From Coptodactyla brooksi (taxonomy: Eukaryota > Arthropoda > Insecta > Coleoptera > Scarabaeidae): 23,043 nt of DNA. The stretch covers positions 1 to 23,043 of the forward strand of contig JAWQRM010000407.1 of NCBI GenBank assembly GCA_033557675.1, in the 5' to 3' direction. Positions 9,682 through 18,020 of this stretch are shown here, piece by piece; positions within the stretch are counted from its first letter, which is position 1; every line of letters starts with the position of its first letter. The translations under genes and the position numbers were made by a program. Under the pieces are notes generated by a model that made no database searches, was not told where the DNA came from, and saw only the letters and a program-made list of their open reading frames with translations.

Positions 9682-11406
9682 ATTCGAGTCAAGTACTTAT
9701 CCACCTGCTCGAGAATATCACACCTATTATGACAAGGTTAAACATTATCGCTCCAGTCGTTTGGATTTCGTTGTAGCTATGTCTTTTCAAATCTGTTAAA
9801 ACGACAGAACGGATGTTATCTTAACGATTGGTATTTATATATGGTTAGAGGACACGTTTAGTTGCTCAAGAAGGAAGATTAACTTTACATTGTGGATGTA
9901 GAGAAAAGGTAACTATATGCATAAAAGGCAAGTATATATTAACAGTAACAAATGATATACACGAATCGGTAAATAACAAAATCATTTGGAGATTACAGTA
10001 AAATATTACGAGATGCCAAATCAGAGGATATCAGTAATCTCCTAATATTAATAATCCCCTAAAAATCATATCCAAAGCTAATTCTCCGAAAGCAACAAAA
10101 ATCTATTACATAGTGACAATACTTGTCTGATTTAAACTAATGCATGTCATGTAGGTTTTGGACTCATCTTGGTTCTTTTTTAAGAGCTATAGTTTGATAG
10201 TCTAGAGGGAAATTAGGCTAAAAAATAATTTTATGTGTTTCCTATTGTGGTTATAATTCGTGAGTAAAGATAATATCCACGTCATAAATTTATCATGTTC
10301 TAGAAAGTGTATCAAACAGCCTTAAAGCTAAATGTAAGCTTCATATACTAAAACTTACAGCCATTTAGATAGCATGATAGAATTGCATTAGCAACACATA
10401 AAAATGTAAGTACTTTCTGCTTTCATGCCCTAACCGAAGGAAATGAACTCTTTAATAGCACCGTATCACACAATATCACTATTACAGTTACCCTAATTAC
10501 ATGTTATTCGCTTGTAATCTATGTGTACATCCGACCAAGTTAATAGTATATATGAAAAGTAAAAATTTACTCACATTCCACGTCTATTGAGTTACACGTT
10601 ATTGAGAGTTTTTTTTTTAGATTTATGCTCTCTTGTTAGTCAAGAACGTTGACAACAAAACGTGCAGTTGACAGTAGCAACATGATATACACATAGAATA
10701 TAAAATGGACGAAACAAAATTTTTTCTGGGAAATATTTGGTTCTAGAGAAACTAGTTACGATAAGTAATTGCATTATGAATATGTGAGCAAACAGGCCAG
10801 GCAATTACTGTCGCTTCTATGAACACAAACAGGAACGTAAATACTTAATTACGTTCGATTAAAACGCAATCGACTATCGCAATCGATTTTCATAAACATA
10901 ATTATAGTGTAATTTTCACAAAGAGGGCAACGATAATTTATTTAGCGATCACGACAATGCACCTACATCCGCAAAAAAGGAACGCAATAGTGCGTATAGG
11001 CTGCTTTCTACTGCTCTAATAGCTGTCCCTAATGTTTCAAGTTTTGTTGAAACTGCAAATGCATAATTAATTCTATAGTATGTGGTAATTCGAGTTAATT
11101 ACAAATAGGTCTAACGAATGACCTCATTTTTCTAGAAGTAATTGTTTGCCATTGGATTTTGCCACTGCATACGCGCAAATTACTATACGTACTATTAGTT
11201 AAAAGGATTATCGTTCTACTCCATTCTTTTTTAGATTGCACGTACAGGAAACAATACAACTTCATGCTTACTTCATATACATTACTGAGTTTGTATGGAT
11301 CCATTTCATAACCAGACAAGATCTCATATAAATATACGTCTGATTATTATCCACAACAAAACAAAATCTTATATCTTAACATAAGCTAAAGCTAAAAGTG
11401 CAATTC
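9682..11406. other. Unassigned AT-rich DNA
   Basis: About 1.7 kb with no gene or element I recognise. Stops are frequent in all frames; the longest open stretch is a 74-codon minus-strand one at 11095-11319 with no motif. Confidence 0.3.
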
Positions 11407-11428
11407 AGCATCATCAGGAGCGATGAAA
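11407..11428 (-). repeat. Penelope-type hammerhead 5' half (fragment)
   Basis: On the minus strand this reads TTTCATCGCTC, then CTGATGA, then TGCT. It is identical over 22 bases to the ribozyme in the Penelope-like element at 16649-16670. Similarity stops inside stem II, so the fold is incomplete and cannot cleave. Confidence 0.7.
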
Positions 11429-11440
11429 AACTAGTCTCAC

Positions 11441-11492
11441 TCTTTCGTTACTCCTTTTGATGTTAATTTGGTTAGCATAACGTGCGTCGAGC
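11441..11492 (+). ncRNA. Degraded hammerhead ribozyme of a Penelope-like terminal repeat
   Basis: An ungapped alignment to the intact ribozyme on the other strand (16620-16671) covers 52 bases with about 10 mismatches. The 3' part is well kept (TTGGTTAGC, then AAC-TGCGTCGAGC including the cleavage-site GTC and the GAGC arm). The catalytic CTGATGA is mutated to TTTTGATG, and the GAAA is now ATAA. It should therefore be inactive. It lies 12 bp from, and points away from, the minus-strand fragment at 11407-11428, giving a head-to-head pair of terminal-repeat pieces. Confidence 0.7.
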
Positions 11493-12549
11493 AAAAAGTA
11501 GCAACTAAATAACATTAGTATTAAACTAAAACGTTTTAATATTTTGACGTACCTATTGCATCTTTTGTTTTCACAGCCCACTAGTCTATTTTTCTGTTAA
11601 TGTGGTAACTTTCAAAAACAACATATTTATTTTTCTTTTCTTTTCTTCGCGCTACAGTGTAAAAAATCAGTGAAATGAATTTTTTTAAGTATGCAAAAAT
11701 TTAAAATTTAACTATTAACTCTTAAGTATTTTTAATAAAATATGTGTTATGAACCGAAAGCTCTGTCATTACAGATTCCAGAGATATAGCATAGCCGGCG
11801 ACCTACTGTTATTTATTTTGTTAATATCTCCGGTTAGAAAGAAGATAGGAAGTTGCGGTTTGCATTCACTTTTTAAGAACTTTTTAAGAACCTCTATTTA
11901 ACTGTGTAAAAAGAGACATACCATACTATTTAAACATTTCAAAATTGATAATGCGCCCTCTATTTAGAGAAGGTTTATACAGCATATTGTTCAGTAAGAA
12001 CTCTTTCAAACAAGACCTACTTTGTTAACTCAAACCGGAGTTATTGCTATTTGAATAAAAAAAATACCCCTCACCACTATATTTTAGAAGACAGAGCAAA
12101 ATATTTCAAATTTTCCAGTTGTTACGATGCCAACCTTTAAAATATCTCTTTACTTGCATATTTTTGAGAAAAATTCCGTGATTGATCATAACAGTTACGG
12201 CCCCTAGCGGTCATCTCTCGAACTTGAAAATTATTTCCAGCAATTTCCCGTGGTCGATTTTACCTAGTAATGTTTTTTACCCAAGTTGTATGATTAACGA
12301 TTGCCGAGTTATGGCCGGCGTCCATTCTTAATTGGCCACCCGGTACATTGTTGAATACTTCAAAAAAGCTCTATTCCAAAAAATAAAATCCACTGTCGAG
12401 TACATAAGATGAAATGGAGTTGATGATGGTTTCATCCAATTGTAATGTATTACGTAAACTTGGACTTCACAGAGGTTTCCATAAAAATGTTGCGAAGTTG
12501 TGGATGGTTTTTAGCTAGTAATGTAACAGACTAGCTTAACATGTAACAA
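11493..12549. other. Unassigned AT-rich DNA with possible old repeat
   Basis: No coding sequence is recognised. An 11-bp tandem duplication (CTTTTTAAGAA twice) lies at 11869-11890. The part at 12120-12351 has the look of an untranslated flank of a DNA transposon and ends in a terminal-repeat-like sequence, listed separately. Confidence 0.3.
12331..12351 (-). repeat. Possible DNA-transposon terminal sequence
   Basis: On the minus strand it starts TGTACCGGGTGGCCAATTAA, similar in style to the ends of many small Tc1-like or MITE elements in insects. No matching inverted copy was found in the window, so this stays a suggestion. Confidence 0.25.
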
Positions 12550-12590
12550 CCCAATCTGTCCCAACATGTAACATGTTGGGACAGATTGGG
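12550..12590. repeat. Perfect 20-bp palindrome with 1-bp centre
   Basis: The left arm (12550-12569) is CCCAATCTGTCCCAACATGT. The right arm (12571-12590) is its exact reverse complement, with a single A between. The arms are GC-richer than the surrounding DNA. ACATGTAAC also occurs just upstream (about 12540-12548) as well as at the centre. No flanking element ends were identified. It could form a long hairpin in RNA or a cruciform in DNA. Confidence 0.95.
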
Positions 12591-12875
12591 ACATCTGAAG
12601 TCGAGATTTCGAATATATGGTCAGCTACAGTTACATAATATAACACGACAAGTAAATAGACCCTCGTCGAAATAGTCAGTGGCACTAAAAGCGAAGCGTA
12701 AATATTTAATTTCATTTAATTTTGAATATTTACATTTTCACTTTCCATTAAATTTTACACATTACACTTAATTAATTTGTACGCTCGTGACTTGCATTTA
12801 GTTCGAAACTACATAAATTATTTTATGTTTATTAAATTGCAAATTACCAATACAATTTTTAATTCATTACAAACA
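12591..12875. other. Unassigned AT-rich spacer
   Basis: Nothing recognised; short runs of A and T with no coding potential. Confidence 0.3.
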
Positions 12876-12901
12876 ATATATATATATATATATATATATA
12901 T
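12876..12901. repeat. (AT)13 microsatellite
   Basis: An uninterrupted alternating AT run of 26 bases. Confidence 0.95.
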
Positions 12902-13371
12902 CGTTGTGGTGGAAATGAAGTAATGGATAAATTCGATAACTCCGTTAATGTTCGCTTTTGGGAAAATTCCCGAAAGAAGTATAGCAATTTAAATTAGGGC
13001 GTATTTTTTAAGCGATATTCAGATTTTTTTCCAATTGTTTTTTGAGTGACGTCATCAATATTTTTTTTAATGGCATCCTATAAATTTTATTCTTTATTTG
13101 GGTGGAGTTTTTTAATCTGTTTTCAATAATGTATCATTTTGAATAGGTTACATTTGAAAAAAATTGAAGAAAAACGGCTCTAAAATTGAAATCAATCAAA
13201 TTAACAGAATATTGTAGTAACCTGGATTTAAAACAAAAATCGATAACGGTATTACATTTATTTGTTGTGGAAAACTAAAACAGAAATTTACTAATTCGTT
13301 CAAAAGCTACAAAATACTAAAACACACAATTCATTAAATAAAATTTTGAAGACAATAAAAAATTAATTACA
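12902..13371. other. AT-rich flank, probably 3' untranslated part of the IS630-type remnant
   Basis: About 470 bp with no coding sequence. Its position directly downstream (minus strand) of the transposase tail suggests it belongs to that element. The element boundary was not found. Confidence 0.3.
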
Positions 13372-13440
13372 CTAAATGTTCAAACTGACTGCCCTGTACC
13401 AACTGACAATGCCCAATACAATTATAAAGTTCAGTGATAA
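13372..13440 (-). pseudogene. IS630/Tc1-type transposase, last ~20 residues
   Basis: On the minus strand the frame ELYNCIGHCQLVQGSQFEHL is followed by V and a stop near 13372. A C-terminus ending in G-x-Q/H-F-E-H-L is characteristic of one large insect group of IS630/Tc1-like transposases (often DUF4817-annotated). The T-rich 3' flank at 12960-13370 fits the untranslated part of such an element. No upstream catalytic sequence is recognisable, because the BEL/Pao fragment begins about 160-200 bp away. Evidence is one short motif, so confidence is modest. Confidence 0.45.
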
Positions 13441-13599
13441 AATTAAAATTAAAATAAAATTCATTGACCTGAGTTGTTGAGTCCACTTATTATTAAGGCT
13501 AAAATTTTCTTGCAAGATATGGTGTGAGAGCCTGGAATGGGATAATTCGTTAAAAAATACGCTTTATACAGCCTGAATGAACTTCAGATATAATCTTCG

Positions 13600-15400
13600 T
13601 TTTGTTTTGATACAAGCGCGGAACACTTGTTCCGCGCTATAGTTACAAAGGAAACTAGTAGTTTGGAGAGGATATATTTCCTTAGAATACGCAAAATCGA
13701 AAGGTAGCGCCTCTTAAGCAAGACCAAGAACATAAGCAATACCAAGCAATACCAGTATATCTTACTGGCACGTGAATTTGTAATAGATAAAACAATATTA
13801 TGGTGTGACTCCAGTATAGTACCGGATGGGTTAAAAATGTCGCCTGAAGTTTTGCAGACCTTTGTAGGAAACAGAAGAACTGAACTCCTGAAGGAGTTGC
13901 TATAGTACAAGAACTTACCAACGTAGGTGATTGAAGATACGTACCAACTCTGCAGATTATATTTCACGCGGAACTTCCGCTAGAAAGTTATTAGCCTTAA
14001 GTACTTGATGGAATGGAGCTGATTGGTTGAAGTTTTTGAATTTGGTTGAAGTTAGAGAAAGCAAATTGACCATCACTCCAAATCACAACCAAAGTGTTAT
14101 CAGATATAAAGAAAACTTACTTTGCTGCAAGCAGCTTCAGTGCTCCGTTAATTAATTATAAGAAATGCTCTTCTTCGAATAGGTTACAAAGAATTGTGGC
14201 ATATTGTCTGAGGTTTCCATATAATTGCAGAAACAAGTTGAGTAAACGTGAATGGTCACTGAAATTTTCAGAATTGCAAACAGTTATGACTTGTTCAATG
14301 AAAGTTACTCAGCAGGATTGTTTTTCTAAGGAACTGCATTCATTGGCGAATAAGGAGCAGTTGAACGTTAAAAGTAAGTTAAAACGTTTGCAACCATTTG
14401 GGTAATGATGGCATCTTAAGAGTAGGAATAGGTCGGCAAATTCAAGTTATAATTATAAGAAAAAGTATACGATGTTACTTTTATTTGAAAATAAACATAA
14501 AAATCCGCTCCATGCTGGACCGCAGCACATTTCGGCTTTACTAAGGGAAAGGGTTTGGATTGTTTCTAAAACAGATTTGTGCAGAATAATCATTTGTAAT
14601 TGTTTACGTTGGTTTAAAGCCAAGCCAAAACCTTATCCTTAGAAAAAATAAATCCTGCACCGCCTTTCTATACTTCGGGAATGCATTATGCGGGTTTCTT
14701 TATGATTAGGAACAAAAGGGGGCTTGGTGCTAAGTTGAATAAATGTTACATTTGCCTATTTATCTGTTTTGCTACACGAGTATTGCATATTGAATTGGTA
14801 TCTGACTTAACTAAGCATTCTTTCATTGTCGCCTTGAAACTTTTCGCCGACCATCGTGGTAAGCCAGTGCAAATACTTTCGCACAATAGAACTAACTTTG
14901 TAGGAGTTAATCGCGAGCTACAGGATTTAGGTAGATTTTAAAAAGAAGTTTGGAAGACATAACAAACTCAATTGAGAGCGAGGGGTAAGTTGGTCATTTA
15001 TTCCCCCTAATTCACCGCATTTCGGTGGCTTATGGGAGGCCGGTGTAAAATCGGTAAAATCGTCGAGTCGTGTTGCAAGTCGTGTCTCCATAACGTTTGA
15101 GCAATTTTACACCTTGTTAGTTCAGATCGAAGCAATTTTGAATTCCCGTCCTTTGTCTCCTATGTCTCCTGATCTTTCAAATATCACAGCATTTCCTTGT
15201 GCACATTTTTTCATTGGTCGACCACTGACCGCTGTAACGGATCCTGATTTAAGGAGCCACAGACAAAATAGATTATCTTGATATCAGCGTGTACAACACA
15301 TTCAACAGCATTTTTGGACAATATTGTCAAGGAAGTATTTATAGCTACAATTAGAACAACTAGACAATGTCATGTCTAGTTACAGGGTGAAAGATAACAT
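13600..15400 (+). pseudogene. BEL/Pao retrotransposon pol: RNase H, integrase, C-terminal domain
   Basis: The 3' part of a BEL/Pao polyprotein reads in broken frames. RNase H-like region: KSK.VAPLK, then VIDKTILWCDSSIVPDGL and KMSPEVLQTFVGNRRTEL, then pieces matching YVPTLQNPADYISRG near 13930-13970. Integrase zinc-binding H-H-C-C region at about 14480-14610: LLFENKHKNPLHAGPQ, then CNCLRWFKAK. Catalytic core: HYAGFFMIRNKRGLGAK, KCYICLFICFATRVLHIEL, LSHNRTNFVGVNRELQDL and HFGGLWEAGVKSVK. A C-terminal domain with QIEAILNSRPLSPMSPDL, CAHFFIGRPLTAVTDPDL and QRVQHIQQHFW follows. Two catalytic Asp codons are now His (14684-14686 and 14882-14884), the presumed Glu (15036-15038) is kept. Stops and frameshifts abound. 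No long terminal repeats were identified and the gag, protease and reverse transcriptase parts are absent. Confidence 0.9.
13615..13638. repeat. GC-rich perfect palindrome (11-bp arms)
   Basis: AGCGCGGAACA-CT-TGTTCCGCGCT has 11-bp arms and a 2-bp centre, standing out in AT-rich DNA at the left edge of the BEL/Pao fragment. Confidence 0.9.
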
Positions 15401-16560
15401 GATTTTCGGGGATTTCTGTATGAATGTTCTAATTATTTTTTCTTACAACAACATATTGATATTAAAAGTACGTATATTGAACAATATTTAAAATTCTTTT
15501 CGTTGAAAATTATTGTAAATTAAGGAAGTTACGGTTATTTTAAGGAAACCTGATTTTACAGAGGTGTTGTACGGCGTCCACAATAACTCTAAGCCAAATC
15601 ATTTGATATCAAAATCCAAAAAGATTCTGTTGCGCATATGAATATATCTTGTTCATGAACGAAGAATTTTTTGAAAAAATAACTTTTGACAAAATGGCGA
15701 CCGTTATAAGGAAAAGTACGACTTTTCGGGCTCTTATTCCTTTAATTTTTTCAACAAAGTTTTCAGTAAAATTAAAAACCCTTCGTTCTCGAACAAGCCC
15801 TTGATACATAGAATAAGCACGGAAAAGTTTTAGGTCGATTGTTTTAACAGTTCTCGGGATGTCGGTCACCGCACGGTACCTTTCCCAAAAGTGTAATTTT
15901 ACGAGAAAAACGCCGTATAGTTATCAGTAAAGTATAACTTATTTTTTTTAATTTACACAGAATCCCATAAAGTAAGCATTCTCTGCCCTCTCGTGTAAAA
16001 AAAAATAAAAACAGTCGACTTTAAGTGCGCAGCTGCTGCGCACTGCTTTCGTCTGCGCAATCTCATAACTTTGTCAATTTTCGTCCAATTTACATGCAGT
16101 TTTCAGAAAACACTTGAAATGGCGTACTTCAAGAATATACAAAAATCCAAAAATCCAAAAATCGATTTTTTGGATCTTTCTAAGTAGATATAACCCCTTA
16201 AAGTAGGTCGCAGCTTGAAAATGTTTAGAGTTTGTTATAAACGGTTTTCTTGTTAATCGAAAGGAAGAAAACTGTGAATTTTTCGTAAACAACCTTCTAC
16301 AAGCTTACGAAAACCTCGGCTGTCGAATATCCCTTAAGGTACACTTCCTTCATTTACATCTTAACTTTTTCCCTCATAATATCCCAGCAGCAAGTGAAGA
16401 ATAATGTAAAAGATTTTACCAGGACATCGATCAGTGCAGCAAAAATATAAAGAGAATATGCTACGACGGGTGACGATTGTTGGTTTAATCAAAAAGAACA
16501 CAACCTACATCACAAGCGAAGGAAGTAACTTACATCACACACAGTTGTGATGCTTTAAAA
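15400..16560. other. Unassigned DNA, possibly an old non-coding repeat
   Basis: No protein is recognised in about 1.1 kb. The open minus-strand stretches at 15609-15869 and 16074-16292 show no motif. The block at 15570-16320 (ACGGCGTCCACAATAACTC through GGTCACCGCACGGTACC) has the texture of a dispersed non-coding repeat, but I cannot name the family. A GC-rich palindrome at 16024-16044 is listed separately. Confidence 0.3.
16024..16044. repeat. GC-rich perfect palindrome (10-bp arms)
   Basis: AGTGCGCAGC-T-GCTGCGCACT has 10-bp arms and a 1-bp centre. A related TCTGCGCAAT lies 8 bases further on. Confidence 0.9.
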
Positions 16561-16619
16561 GCAGATACCAGGTAAAGTAAAAACGAAGTGACCACTACGC
16601 CAAAATTTGAGGAGAGGAT

Positions 16620-16662
16620 GCTCGACGCATGTTTCGCTAACCAAGTTAGCATCATCAGGAGC
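16620..16662 (-). ncRNA. Type I hammerhead ribozyme (Penelope-like terminal repeat)
   Basis: Small self-cleaving RNA, read on the minus strand. Order seen: stem I strand GCTC (16662-16659); core CTGATGA (16658-16652); one extra T (16651); stem II GCTAAC-TTG-GTTAGC (6 bp, loop of 3); core GAA (16635-16633); stem III AC-ATGC-GT (2 bp, loop of 4); cleavage-site C (16624, in GTC); stem I strand GAGC (16623-16620), fully complementary to GCTC. All conserved core nucleotides (CUGANGA, GAAA, UH) are present. The very short stem III and open stem I are those reported for Penelope-like hammerheads. Predicted cleavage is after the C at 16624. The only oddity is the extra U between the core and stem II, which could lower activity. 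Activity itself is inferred. Confidence 0.85.
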
Positions 16663-16709
16663 GATGAAAGACTACTACTGAAAACTACTGACTACTAACT
16701 GACATAAGA

Positions 16710-16722
16710 CGCTATATATACT
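16710..16722 (-). promoter_or_regulatory. Possible TATA box of the Penelope-like terminal repeat
   Basis: AGTATATATAGCG on the minus strand lies about 48 bp upstream of the first ribozyme nucleotide. Transcription starting about 30 bp downstream would place the ribozyme in the 5' leader, matching the idea that the terminal repeat carries both promoter and ribozyme. Position and motif only; in AT-rich DNA such motifs arise by chance. Confidence 0.3.
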
Positions 16723-16917
16723 AAAAAGGTGATGCTTAATTCATTTTTAAATGGTTTCTTGGAGACCAACTGAGCGCTTTCTTACCTTATTCCCACTACC
16801 CGTTTACACAATATCCCCCCGTACAGTGTTTCTTGTCCCCGTGTTATCTACCTTAGAATACAGAGCCCCTGGCCCTATCCTTTACAACCGCCACCCGTCC
16901 AGCGTTTCCTCTAAATC

Positions 16918-17395
16918 CTAGTCTACCAAACTATACAAAGGGCTAATCGGTATTAGCCCTCTGTCTTTATTAAGCCTATTCCTACATTTAACAATTTCTA
17001 TGCTTTCAAATGCATCCAACAACTTATTGTTGGATACATTTCTAATCAGTTTTACATTTTCTATACTTGTCCTGTGGTTGCTGTTGAAAGCATGTTCGGC
17101 AACGCTAGTTTTTTCGGTACGACCATATTTTAAGTGAGCCATGTGTTCTTTGAACCTTGTTTTGACTGACCTACTAGTTTGCCCAACTGGCCTTTTTATC
17201 ACAATCAGTGCAGCTAACTTGGTATATTCCACTTTTTTCCAATATATCTATTTTGTCTTTAGGATTACCCAACAATGTTTTTAATGCATTTTTCGACTGA
17301 AAAACTAATTTCATGCCTACGTTATTGAAAATCTTAGGAAAGCCCTTAGTGAACTGAGAGAAAGGCACCGAAATGATTTTTTCAGTTCGTTGTTC
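16918..17395 (-). pseudogene. Penelope-like GIY-YIG endonuclease domain, frameshifted
   Basis: This is the C-terminal nuclease domain of a Penelope-like polyprotein, which nicks target DNA for insertion. The linker reads QRTEKIISVPFSQFTKGFPK, then LVFQSKNALKTLLGNPKDKI. The GIY block is at 17222-17230 (SGIYQVSCTDC, with the two Cys of the family's CxxC at 17210-17212 and 17201-17203). A frameshift near 17190-17200 follows. In the next frame PVGQTSRSVKTRFKEH replaces the expected YVG/YIG block, so the second Tyr is lost. The rest, SVAEHAFNSNH, KLLDAFESIEIVKCRN and LNKDRGLIPISPLYSLVD with a stop at 16918-16920, is a normal Penelope-like C-terminus. The break makes an active nuclease unlikely. 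Confidence 0.85.
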
Positions 17396-17399
17396 CTGT

Positions 17400-18020
17400 T
17401 GGAAAAATAAAGATCTTTGTTTAAACTTGTTAGAGCGTGTGGAAAATCAGATGCTGATGTCGATCTATAAATTTGCAAGTCGTCCGTATATAAATAATAG
17501 TTAGATGATATCACTTTGATGACACTGTTTATGAAAACACTGAAGAGTAAGGGGTCCCAACACACTGCCCTGTGGTACACCACACTTGATGTTAAACATG
17601 TACGAGCAGAAGGACTTGAATCAGAAAACACAGGTGGGGCTAACACCAAAAGAGGAGAGAGATACCAGAAGCATGTCATGATCTACACAGTCGAAAGCCT
17701 TACTAAAATCATGCAAGACAAGTATTGTCAACTCTCGTCTACCAAAAGCACGTCGAACATCATCAGCAATTTTTATAAGCGCAGTAGTGATACTGCACCC
17801 TCTACGAAACTTAGACTGCAATGGATGCAGAGAGTACGCCTCAAGGTAATCAGTAATCTGCCTATGGACCAATCTCTCAAGAGCTTTCGACAGCACAAAA
17901 AGAATAGAAATAGGACGATGATCAGAGGGGCAAGAAGGAGATGGTATTTTAGGGATTGGAACAATGTGTGCCTGCTTCCATAGGGATGACAAGTTGCAAG
18001 CAAAAACTGTCAGTCGTAGA
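17400..18020 (-). pseudogene. LINE (non-LTR) reverse transcriptase, partial, frameshifted
   Basis: Fingers and palm of a non-LTR retrotransposon reverse transcriptase. The first frame gives SLWKQAHIVPIPKIPSPSC, SDHRPISILFVLSKALERLV and LQSKFRRGCSITTALIKIAD. The catalytic Asp block is HDFSKAFDCVDHD (17690-17710). Motif B appears intact only in a third frame (GVPQGSVLGP, 17552-17581). The catalytic YxDD box is at 17479-17490 but reads YTDD rather than the usual YADD. The frame fades at LTSLNKDLYFSNR near 17400, where Penelope-like sequence takes over. The thumb and C-terminal parts are missing. At least two frameshifts separate the blocks. I cannot place it confidently in a clade; the L1-like ORF1 upstream argues against a typical gag-knuckle jockey element. 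Confidence 0.85.

Larger units (their letters stand above)
16560..17400 (-). mobile_element. Penelope-like retroelement, 3' end with terminal repeat
   Basis: On the minus strand this begins at about 17400 in the linker between reverse transcriptase and nuclease, continues through the GIY-YIG nuclease to a stop at about 16918, and ends in a non-coding terminal repeat with the hammerhead ribozyme. The reverse transcriptase domain is missing, consistent with the frequent 5' truncation of Penelope-like elements. Immediately upstream lies LINE reverse transcriptase sequence in the same orientation. The exact 3' end is not defined; 16560 is an approximate limit. Confidence 0.75.

Noticed and set aside
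13584..13967. Minus-strand 127-codon open stretch
   Set aside because: It is the antisense of BEL/Pao RNase H sequence that reads clearly on the plus strand.
14094..14405. Plus-strand 103-codon open stretch as a separate gene
   Set aside because: It lies within the BEL/Pao fragment between the RNase H and integrase zinc-binding parts and has no motif of its own; it appears to be out-of-frame pol sequence.
17516..17983. Plus-strand 155-codon open stretch
   Set aside because: Antisense to the LINE reverse transcriptase, whose motifs are unambiguous on the minus strand.
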